Shown: one piece after another, positions 6,545 through 12,841 of the stretch
Numbering within the stretch: position 1 is the stretch's first letter
Layout of the letters: each line of letters opens with the position of its first letter
From: Candidatus Altimarinota bacterium
GTDB taxonomy: Bacteria; Patescibacteriota; Gracilibacteria; UBA1369; LOWO2-01-FULL-3
DNA length: 12,919 bases
Direction: 5' to 3'
NCBI GenBank assembly: GCA_029939035.1
Contig: JAOZTS010000016.1
Coordinates: 2,832-15,750 of the forward strand
Program-made: the position numbers and the translations under genes
Notes under the pieces: generated by a model
Told to the model about the DNA's origin: nothing
Seen by the model: only the letters and a program-made list of their open reading frames with translations
Database searches by the model: none

Positions 6545-8748
6545 GCAGCCTCTCCTTCAAAGTTTTCCTCAAAGAACCATTTCACAACATTCCAATCATT
6601 GTTTTTTGGAAGAAGGGTATAAGCGTGATTATCATTTTCACATCCTGGCTTGTCTTCACCATTCTCTTCGGCCGCAGCAATCATTACCGCACAATTTTCA
6701 ACAGTTGTATAAGGAGGTACATATAGCACATTTCCAGAAGACATCACGTTATTCGCCAAAATTTCATATCCCTGATACCTGAAATAATACGCAATCGCTT
6801 CATCCAAACCAACATCTGTCTCAGTCTGATCTAGAACGGAACTAGCAATCGCATAAATTGTATCAGCATCCCCAAACCCAAAATTCCTAGCCTTGTCCTG
6901 CAATGCTTGCAAGATAAGTTGTTGCCTCTCGGCACGAGCGAAATCAGAAGAAGTATGACGACTTCTAGCCAAACGCAAAGCCTCCACACCGCCCAAATGA
7001 TAATCGCCAGGTTCATAATGCAACGTACTCGCAACACCATTGTCCACAACTCGATATGTCGGATCGATAACAGCTTTCTCAAGTGTCACGTCGATTCCAC
7101 CAATTAAATCAATCACATCAATAAACGCGTACATATCAATCAAAATATATTTATCCAGCTCGTACCCAGTCATTTCAGAAAGAACTTTTTGCAATTCCGG
7201 CATCCCATAAAAATAGGGGAGGGAATTGATCTTTCGCCCATTGTAAAAAAGGTCACGAGGTATGCTAACCATCTTTATGCTTTTCTCAACTTCATCAATA
7301 TGAGTAAAAATCATCGTATCAACAAGGTTCCCGTTTTTCCCAGCTATCAATATGTTAAAAGTCCCATCCTCATGCGTAATAGTATCTCCATAATCCGGAA
7401 TCTCATCAGGTAGTTCTAGAGTTTTTTTTTTGTAATCCGGGTCAAAAAAAAGGAGATTCTCAGGATTCGTACCGTCAGTACCCACTATATTTATTACTCC
7501 AGTCTGTTTCTCAATAACCAAAGAACTCAAATGAGTCTCAGAAGAATCGTAAATATCGTAATAAATTCTTTCGTCATCTTCTCGAACTTCATCAGAAATA
7601 GTTAATCCAGCCTGAGTAAGTAGCAGTTGGAATCCGTCATCCTCAAAAGTAGTTTTTAACTCCGTCATCGCCTCCTCGGTTTTCAATTCAAAGAAAGTCC
7701 TAGTATCCAATTTTTGTAAGAAAGGAATCAACGAAGTAGAAAGATCCTCAACTGTCAAAGTTACAGAGTCATCATTTACATCAACCAATGAAACCTCAAC
7801 ATCCTCAGTATCCAGATGAATTTCACCAACCAAATCTTCAGAACTATTATAAATCGAATAAACCATCTCTCCATTACCAGAAATCGGCTCATCAGAAATT
7901 GTAATGCTCAAAGTCCCTAGCTCAGTAACCACATCCGCACTCGCAACAACTTCTCGAATCTCTGCAGCCTCGTCCTCTATCGCAACGGCAGATTCCAGAA
8001 TATCTGAAAGATCGTCGTTAATAAGGTCAGTGGCATCAGCTATGAAATCCTCAACAGTCTCAGCCTCAACCTCAGTCTTTTCTAAGTAAGTCGCAACATA
8101 GAGGTTCCCATCTTCCTTTGATAGATAATAAGAAATAGCCTTGTATCCCTCTGGACTATAGATATACATAGAAACACTGGTTTCTCCCTCTAAAACTCCA
8201 GATGTGGAAACGTCCTTCTCTTCTAGTAGCTCCAAGTAATCCTCGTCCACAGCCAGATTTCCCAAATAAGAAGTGTAGGTTGCTATATTGTAATCGATGG
8301 CCTCCTGGTCAGACAAAAACGACATGTATTGGAACAATGCCAACTGAAGCTCGTCTTTATTTTTACCAGTATCTCCACTGCTAGTATCTTCCTCCACTCC
8401 AAAATAATCTTTGGTTGGAAATCCCAAATAACTCCTGATCTCATTTGTATCTTCACCAAACTGTATATATGCCTCCTTTATCTGTCCAATCTCTGTAATC
8501 AACGAACTGTCCCGACCCTCAAGAAACGAGAACGTCCCAAACAAGCTCTGAATCTGCAGATATTGAGAAATCAGCAAGAATGCGATCACTCCAAGAATAA
8601 TATTCTTTAAAGAAAGAAAGTTAGTTTTTTTCATTTTCTTTTCCTTTTTCTCAGGAACCGCTTCAATCTTTTCCTCCTCAACAGGTTGGGTAATCACTTT
8701 TTCTTCTTTTTTTGAAACCTTTTTGTTCGATTTTTTCTTTTTGGACAT
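6541..8748 (-). CDS. LytR-CpsA-Psr (LCP) family protein with long repeated ectodomain
   Basis: LCP enzymes transfer lipid-linked glycopolymers to the cell wall outside the membrane. This 735-aa protein has a Lys-rich cytoplasmic head (1-45), one membrane helix (about 46-64), a long ectodomain (about 70-440), and the LCP domain (about 460-650). In the LCP domain Asp477 (LVDTM), Arg498/Asp499 (SIPRDL), INSLP and IGGIDV are seen, and Arg595 to Arg608 span ARSRHTSSDFARAERQQ. These match the polyprenyl-phosphate-binding and catalytic positions. The ectodomain is far longer than the roughly 100-residue accessory region of typical LCP proteins and shows three degenerate repeats centred on Tyr197, Tyr300 and Tyr400. 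The only cysteines are Cys686 and Cys703 near the C-terminus, a likely disulfide. The ATG at 8748 is preferred to a TTG at 8775; no Shine-Dalgarno sequence is present. Its TAG shares CTAA with the PrsW-family stop. Confidence 0.92.
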   Translation of the reverse strand: MSKKKKSNKKVSKKEEKVITQPVEEEKIEAVPEKKEKKMKKTNFLSLKNIILGVIAFLLISQYLQIQSLFGTFSFLEGRDSSLITEIGQIKEAYIQFGEDTNEIRSYLGFPTKDYFGVEEDTSSGDTGKNKDELQLALFQYMSFLSDQEAIDYNIATYTSYLGNLAVDEDYLELLEEKDVSTSGVLEGETSVSMYIYSPEGYKAISYYLSKEDGNLYVATYLEKTEVEAETVEDFIADATDLINDDLSDILESAVAIEDEAAEIREVVASADVVTELGTLSITISDEPISGNGEMVYSIYNSSEDLVGEIHLDTEDVEVSLVDVNDDSVTLTVEDLSTSLIPFLQKLDTRTFFELKTEEAMTELKTTFEDDGFQLLLTQAGLTISDEVREDDERIYYDIYDSSETHLSSLVIEKQTGVINIVGTDGTNPENLLFFDPDYKKKTLELPDEIPDYGDTITHEDGTFNILIAGKNGNLVDTMIFTHIDEVEKSIKMVSIPRDLFYNGRKINSLPYFYGMPELQKVLSEMTGYELDKYILIDMYAFIDVIDLIGGIDVTLEKAVIDPTYRVVDNGVASTLHYEPGDYHLGGVEALRLARSRHTSSDFARAERQQLILQALQDKARNFGFGDADTIYAIASSVLDQTETDVGLDEAIAYYFRYQGYEILANNVMSSGNVLYVPPYTTVENCAVMIAAAEENGEDKPGCENDNHAYTLLPKNNDWNVVKWFFEENFEGEAA

Positions 8749-8829
8749 AGGAAAGTAAATAATTTGACTAGACAATAGTATTTAAAATAGGAGACTAATG
8801 CAAGTTTTTCATGTTTACGAAAAATTTCC

Positions 8830-8857
8830 TTGATATTTAGTGGCTCATAAGTTAAAT
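8830..8857 (+). promoter_or_regulatory. Possible tRNA-Gly promoter
   Basis: TTGATA (8830-8835) and TTAAAT (8852-8857), with a 16-bp spacer, would start transcription about 20-25 bp before the tRNA. The -10 matches 4 of 6. The rest of the interval 8749-8886 shows no gene on either strand. Confidence 0.33.
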
Positions 8858-8886
8858 TTTTGAAGCACAAAAACCTTTTTGACAAT

Positions 8887-8961
8887 GCGGGTGTCGTATA
8901 ACGGCTATTACCACAGCCTTCCAAGCTGTTGATACGGGTTCGATTCCCGTCACCCGCTCCA
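8887..8961 (+). tRNA. tRNA-Gly (anticodon UCC), CCA encoded
   Basis: The acceptor stem GCGGGTG (8887-8893) pairs fully with CACCCGC (8951-8957). The anticodon stem ACAGC/GCTGT encloses the loop CTTCCAA, giving anticodon TCC, which reads GGA and probably GGG codons. The T-arm is ACGGG-TTCGATT-CCCGT. The discriminator is T, as usual for bacterial tRNA-Gly, and CCA is encoded at 8959-8961. The D-stem is weak: three pairs plus a T-T mismatch. The ORF6N stop codon on the other strand begins at the very next base, so ORF6N transcription would read antisense across this gene. Confidence 0.96.
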
Positions 8962-9489
8962 CTAATCAACCCTAAACCCAATAACGTCATCATCCGATGG
9001 GTTTGTTAGGTTATCCAACGCCCGCCAAACTTTCCTAAATTCCCGACCAGTCTTATTCGATTGCTTCAGCATAAAACTTCGTATCTCTGATAGTTGCTTT
9101 GCAGCATCATGCTGAGGGACGAGAGCCTGTTGCAATCTCACAAACGCCTTAACTACCTCAATGCTCATCTTCACTGCCTGTTCACTCTTTAGTGCACTCG
9201 CAAGCATAACTGCACCATGCTCGGTGAACACAAATGGCTTGTGCATGCGGCCTCCCCATCTTGAGGTCACAATTTGTGACCTCAAGTCTGGCAAGGTGCA
9301 TAGGGATGCGGATTCAGTCAAAATTCGTACTTCCTTGAGAGTTAACTGAAACATAAATTCACCAGGAAACCTATCAAGATTCCTCTTCACTGCCTGATTA
9401 AGAACTTTTGTCTTAACCCCATAAAGCTTCGCCAGATCTTCATCCAGCATCACTTTCCTCCCTCGCATTTCATAAATTTTCTCATTCAT
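8962..9489 (-). CDS. ORF6N domain protein (phage or mobile-element-associated DNA-binding type)
   Basis: ORF6N domains occur in phage antirepressor-like and KilA-N-related proteins and are scattered through CPR and Bacteroidetes genomes; their cellular role is not settled. In this 175-aa protein, residues 9-60 read RGRKVMLDEDLAKLYGV, then LNQAVKRNLDRFP, then FMFQLTLKEV, the family core. A typical second segment follows, with LRSQIVTSRWGGR and FTEHGAVMLASAL. The C-terminus (about 105-175) is helical and charged. A 27-bp palindrome lies in the coding sequence for DLRSQIVTSR. The ATG at 9489 is preceded by GATAAT 9 bp upstream. The stop directly abuts the tRNA-Gly 3' end, a classic integration position, and the gene stands alone between housekeeping genes; acquisition by transfer is likely but no flanking repeat was found. 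Confidence 0.9.
   Translation of the reverse strand: MNEKIYEMRGRKVMLDEDLAKLYGVKTKVLNQAVKRNLDRFPGEFMFQLTLKEVRILTESASLCTLPDLRSQIVTSRWGGRMHKPFVFTEHGAVMLASALKSEQAVKMSIEVVKAFVRLQQALVPQHDAAKQLSEIRSFMLKQSNKTGREFRKVWRALDNLTNPSDDDVIGFRVD
8971..9010. repeat. Imperfect hairpin just downstream of tRNA-Gly
   Basis: CCTA-AACCCA (8971-8980) can pair with TGGGTT (8998-9003) and TAGG (9007-9010), leaving a 3-base bulge and a 17-base loop. It begins 9 bp after the tRNA CCA and lies within the 3' end of the ORF6N gene. No T-run follows on either strand, so it is not a standard intrinsic terminator; it could help processing or stop of the tRNA transcript. Confidence 0.3.
9260..9286. repeat. 27-bp palindrome within the ORF6N coding sequence
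   Basis: CTTGAGGTCACAA (9260-9272) and TTGTGACCTCAAG (9274-9286) are exact inverted copies around a single central base. The sequence encodes DLRSQIVTSR, a commonly conserved ORF6N segment. It could be a binding site for a dimeric protein, perhaps the ORF6N product, or an mRNA hairpin of 12-13 bp. Confidence 0.9.
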
Positions 9490-9498
9490 AGAATACTT

Positions 9499-9527
9499 AT
9501 TATCACAAAGACATTAAATATTCTTAA
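9499..9527 (-). promoter_or_regulatory. Predicted ORF6N promoter
   Basis: On the minus strand TTAAGA (9522-9527, 4 of 6), a 17-bp spacer and GATAAT (9499-9504, 5 of 6) precede the ATG at 9489. Transcription would start about 2-3 nt before the ATG, leaving essentially no leader. Confidence 0.42.
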
Positions 9528-9546
9528 AATCTTTCTAAATTTACCA

Positions 9547-9575
9547 TTGAGAAGCAAGCCATTAACCTCTATCCT
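9547..9575 (+). promoter_or_regulatory. Predicted promoter of the ABC-F gene, leaderless
   Basis: TTGAGA (9547-9552, 5 of 6), a 17-bp spacer and TATCCT (9570-9575, 4 of 6) place the transcription start at about 9582, the A of the ATG. The bases just before the ATG (CCTCCTCGC) are the reverse of a Shine-Dalgarno sequence, so ribosome recruitment through a leader is not expected. Confidence 0.48.
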
Positions 9576-9581
9576 CCTCGC

Positions 9582-11348
9582 ATGGCGACTTTACTGAAAA
9601 TTACAAATTTGACGAAATCCTATGGCATTCAGACTATTCTGGACGATGCTGAGTTGGTAGTTAATGATAATCAAAAGATTGGTGTTATAGGACGGAATGG
9701 TGCTGGTAAATCCACTTTATTTAAAATTATTGTTGAAAGTGAGGATTACGATGAAGGAAATGTTGATTTGCCTGCGAGCACCAGGATTGGATATCTGACA
9801 CAGCATAGCGATTTTACGGATGAAGAAAGCGTAATTGATTATTTGATGAGGTCTAGTGGGAAGGAGGATTGGGAATGCGGCAAGGTTGCAGGGAGTTTTC
9901 AGATCAAAAACGAGATGTTGGACGCGAAGGTTGTTTCGTTAGCAGGTGGATATCAAATGAGGGTAAAACTTATTGCAACACTGTTAAAAGAACCAAATCT
10001 GTTGCTTCTGGATGAGCCTACCAATTACTTGGACCTTTCTACACAAATATTATTGGAACATTTTCTGGTGAACTTTAAGGGAAGTGTCTTATTGATTTCT
10101 CATGATCGTGAATTTATTAAAAGGACTTGTAATGAGACTTTGGAAATTGAACATGGAAAGATGTTTTTGTATCCTCGCTCCATCGATGAGTATTTAGTTT
10201 ATAAGGAAGAACAAATAGAGCAAGTTGGGAGACAAAATCAAAAGACTGAACAAAAGAAGAAGCACTTACAGAAATTTGTTGATCGATTTGGATCCAAGGC
10301 CAGTAAAGCATCACAGGCACAATCAAAATTGAAACAAATTGCGAAACTGAAAACTATTGATGTTGCACATCCACTAAACACAACAACAATCATGATTCCA
10401 CGAGTAGAAGATAAAGATGGGATTGCTTTGAAACTGGACGATTTGGAAATCGGTTACAGCGATAAATCAGTAGCTGCGAATATAGATTTGGATATAGAAA
10501 GAGGGCAAAAAATTGCAGTACTTGGCGACAATGGGCAGGGTAAAACGACTTTGTTGAAAACTCTTGCCGGAGAATTAGAAAAACTTTCAGGCGATTTTAA
10601 GTGGGGACACAACATCCAGATAGCTTATTATGCTCAGCATATCCCCGCGTCTTTGAACGTCGATGAAACAGTGAAGGCTTATTTGATGAGGGTTTCACCA
10701 GCTGGAGTCACAGAACAGGATGTCTTTAAAATGGCCGGGAATTTTCTGTTTAAAGATGAAGCATTGAAAAAGAGGATTCCAGTGTTAAGTGGGGGTGAAA
10801 AAGCTAGGCTTTGTTTAGCAAAAATATTGTTGCAGAAAAATCATGTGATCTTGCTCGACGAGCCGAGCAACCATTTGGATTTTGAAACTGTTGAAGCGTT
10901 GGCACAGGCGCTCCGCGACTCAAACGTAACTGTTATATTTGTAAGTCACAATCGTACTTTTGTAGAAATTGTTGCCAATGGCATTATCGAAGTAAAAAAC
11001 CAAAAAGTTACTCGTTATCATCATAATTATGAAGAATATGTGTACCATTTGCAGAAAGAAATTGAAGAAGATCTAGGTATAGCTGAAGGACCAAAAGTGG
11101 ATATGGCAAAAGAAGAGAAGAAAGAACTGAGAAAGAAGATAAAGAAAGCAAAAAATCGCTTAAAAGTTTTGGAAAAAAACATGGCTAAATTGGAGGAGGA
11201 AAAGAGGATCCTATTAGAATGGTTTGAAGAAAATTTCGGAGAATTCTCCAAAGAAAAGAGTAGCCGTTTAGCGGAAATTGAGAAAACGATTGGCGACCAC
11301 GAAAATGAGTGGATGGAACTGGAAGAGGAGTTAGATGTTTTGAATTAG
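9582..11348 (+). CDS. ABC-F family ATPase (Uup/YbiT-like), ribosome-associated
   Basis: ABC-F proteins have two ABC ATPase domains and no membrane part; characterised members bind the ribosomal E site and rescue or regulate translation, some giving antibiotic resistance. This 588-aa protein has Walker A GRNGAGKST (37-45), signature LAGGYQMR (from 120) and Walker B with Asp144/Glu145. The interdomain linker (about 215-265) is basic and contains FVDRFGSKASKASQAQSK, the P-site tRNA-interaction motif region. The second domain has GDNGQGKTT (315-323), LSGGEKAR (from 402) and DEPSNHLD (426-433), where Ser replaces the usual Thr. The C-terminus (about 505-588) is a Lys/Glu-rich coiled coil, as in Uup. 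Both ATP sites look intact. The signature LAGG instead of LSGG in domain 1 is a minor departure. A housekeeping role is more likely than resistance because no other resistance context is seen. Confidence 0.93.
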   Translation: MATLLKITNLTKSYGIQTILDDAELVVNDNQKIGVIGRNGAGKSTLFKIIVESEDYDEGNVDLPASTRIGYLTQHSDFTDEESVIDYLMRSSGKEDWECGKVAGSFQIKNEMLDAKVVSLAGGYQMRVKLIATLLKEPNLLLLDEPTNYLDLSTQILLEHFLVNFKGSVLLISHDREFIKRTCNETLEIEHGKMFLYPRSIDEYLVYKEEQIEQVGRQNQKTEQKKKHLQKFVDRFGSKASKASQAQSKLKQIAKLKTIDVAHPLNTTTIMIPRVEDKDGIALKLDDLEIGYSDKSVAANIDLDIERGQKIAVLGDNGQGKTTLLKTLAGELEKLSGDFKWGHNIQIAYYAQHIPASLNVDETVKAYLMRVSPAGVTEQDVFKMAGNFLFKDEALKKRIPVLSGGEKARLCLAKILLQKNHVILLDEPSNHLDFETVEALAQALRDSNVTVIFVSHNRTFVEIVANGIIEVKNQKVTRYHHNYEEYVYHLQKEIEEDLGIAEGPKVDMAKEEKKELRKKIKKAKNRLKVLEKNMAKLEEEKRILLEWFEENFGEFSKEKSSRLAEIEKTIGDHENEWMELEEELDVLN

Positions 11349-11417
11349 AGAACCGAATCTACCAATTCTGTGAGGCTCGCACCCCTCTCCAAGCAAATTA
11401 TTTCTTCGGCTCCTTTT

Positions 11418-12758
11418 CTACAGCGTATCCGCCAAATATATAATTTCCGCCATTTCACCTCTGGTAAGGTTGTGGCCGACATCAGAATTTATTGTATTTA
11501 TTAGGCCAAGAGCATTGGCAAGATCTAGGTATGCTTGATACCATTCTCCAGCTACAGGCTCAATTGTCTCTCCTGAGATATAAGCAGAAGTTTCGAAAAT
11601 AATCTTCAAAGCCTCTGCAAGATTTATTGAATTTCCAGGTTTGAAACTATTATCAGGATATCCAGAAACTATTCCCAAATCCTTAGCCGCACATACATAT
11701 TGTGCATACCAATCACCAGCAACATCAGTGAAACAATTTGTTCCTCCAAAAACAGAATCATCAAAACCAGCTTCCATCACTATCTTCATAAATTCTGCAC
11801 GATTAATAGGACTGTTTGGTTTATAAGTTCCATCTTCGTATCCATTCACGATTCCCTGACCTTCTACATATGTAATTGCACTCTCATACTGATGCAAACT
11901 TATATCTGAAAAAGGAGAATCTGAATCAGTATCATATGTTGTTGAGGAAACTAGGTCGAACTCGTAAAAAGATTGCTTAATCTGATCAAATTCTAAAACC
12001 CTATCCAACAGATCATCAGGAGCAATTCCGTTAAAATGGCTAAATGAAAACGTGTATGTGTCATTTTCGCCTAAATATTCTTCCATTTCAGGAACTCCAG
12101 CTGTAGAAATCCCTATTGAGAAAAGGTGCATATCTCCCTCAGAAGAAGGAAGATAAAAATCAAAATATAATACATCTGGATATTGAGTTTGAGTCGTATA
12201 AAAATTGGACCATCCACCAGGTAAAGTTATAGAGAATCCATATGTGTTACTTGTATAATCAATATCATCGACATCTGGAGTTGTATCAGTAGGAGCTGGG
12301 TCAGCAGGAACTGGGTCAGTAGGAGCTGGGTCAGTTATTACAATTGTTCCACCTAAACAGCAAAGAGCTGCTTCATCATCACAAATTATTCCCCACTGGT
12401 CAGCAATACAAGCCTGAGAAGCAAAACAATAGTCAGTATCCCTTGAATCAGGAAGTGGTGTTTCGATACCCATCAAGCTGTAATTCATACAATACGCTGC
12501 GTCTGTAGCATCATATGCAATAGCCCCAAGACCTTCGACAAAATCAGTACAATAATCATTCACTGCAGTAGGAACTTCTGATGGCAAAGCCATATCAGTT
12601 GTATAATTCGCCCTACAGTAATCGTATTCCGTGGTACACATGTCATCGTTTGCTGTATCAACAGAGTAACCTCTGTCAGTACAAGTACCGGCAAAAACAG
12701 CACTGCTTAAGGCAATCCATAGAATTGCACTTAGCGTGATTAACATACATTTTTTCAT
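11418..12758 (-). CDS. Secreted Cys-rich protein with three C-terminal SLH domains
   Basis: This 446-aa protein has a Sec signal peptide (cleavage near VFA-GT, residue 23). A Cys-rich domain of about 110 residues has ten cysteines (26, 41, 48, 70, 90, 111, 117, 126, 133, 134). A Pro/Asp/Thr linker (143-162) built from 5-residue repeats follows, then a beta-rich middle domain beginning YGFSITLPGGW (173-183). Three SLH modules lie at about 289-330, 343-390 and 401-446. SLH modules bind wall-linked polymers, so the protein is probably displayed on the surface. The ITRAE-type binding motif is INRAE in SLH1, INLAE (Arg lost) in SLH2, and LTRGE in SLH3. SLH2 has two further cysteines (342, 356), making twelve in the mature protein, an even number suited to disulfides. 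The functions of the N-terminal and middle domains are unknown. No Shine-Dalgarno sequence precedes the ATG. Confidence 0.88.
   Translation of the reverse strand: MKKCMLITLSAILWIALSSAVFAGTCTDRGYSVDTANDDMCTTEYDYCRANYTTDMALPSEVPTAVNDYCTDFVEGLGAIAYDATDAAYCMNYSLMGIETPLPDSRDTDYCFASQACIADQWGIICDDEAALCCLGGTIVITDPAPTDPVPADPAPTDTTPDVDDIDYTSNTYGFSITLPGGWSNFYTTQTQYPDVLYFDFYLPSSEGDMHLFSIGISTAGVPEMEEYLGENDTYTFSFSHFNGIAPDDLLDRVLEFDQIKQSFYEFDLVSSTTYDTDSDSPFSDISLHQYESAITYVEGQGIVNGYEDGTYKPNSPINRAEFMKIVMEAGFDDSVFGGTNCFTDVAGDWYAQYVCAAKDLGIVSGYPDNSFKPGNSINLAEALKIIFETSAYISGETIEPVAGEWYQAYLDLANALGLINTINSDVGHNLTRGEMAEIIYLADTL
12277..12336. repeat. 15-bp tandem repeat encoding the Pro-rich linker
   Basis: Three close copies of a 15-bp unit (GGAGCTGGGTCAGCA and variants) occupy 12292-12336, and a more diverged fourth copy 12277-12291. 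On the coding strand each encodes five residues of the DPAPT/DPVPA type. The copy number could vary by slippage, changing linker length without a frameshift. Confidence 0.9.
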
Positions 12759-12812
12759 TTTTGAATGAGTTAAATAAAATATGAGAAAAAGTTGATCACA
12801 TTATTACATATG

Positions 12813-12841
12813 AAAAAAAAGAAGGCAAAAAATTACTTCTT
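12813..12841 (-). terminator. Weak terminator-like hairpin after the Lys-rich gene
   Basis: On the minus strand AAGAAG (12836-12841) can pair with CTTCTT (12819-12824), followed directly by six Ts. The stem is only 6 bp with two G-C pairs and overlaps the stop codon, so efficiency would be low; some read-through into the SLH gene is possible. Confidence 0.28.

Noticed and set aside
8749..8775. TTG-initiated extension of the LCP protein
   Set aside because: The ATG at 8748 begins a typical Lys-rich cytoplasmic head; the extension adds nine residues with no supporting signal.
8694..8993. 99-codon minus-strand frame beginning MMTLLGLGLISGAGDGNRTR
   Set aside because: It is read from the antisense strand of tRNA-Gly plus flanking DNA; GAGDGNRTR-type peptides are a well-known annotation artefact of tRNA genes. 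It also overlaps the LCP start and the ORF6N end.
8962..9581. Attachment-site direct repeat of the tRNA-Gly 3' end
   Set aside because: No second copy of the T-arm or acceptor sequence was seen up to the ABC-F gene, so integration is only suggested by position.
11349..11417. Search for a terminator between the ABC-F and SLH genes
   Set aside because: Only a 4-bp GAAT/ATTC stem was found, with no T-run on either strand; not enough to call.
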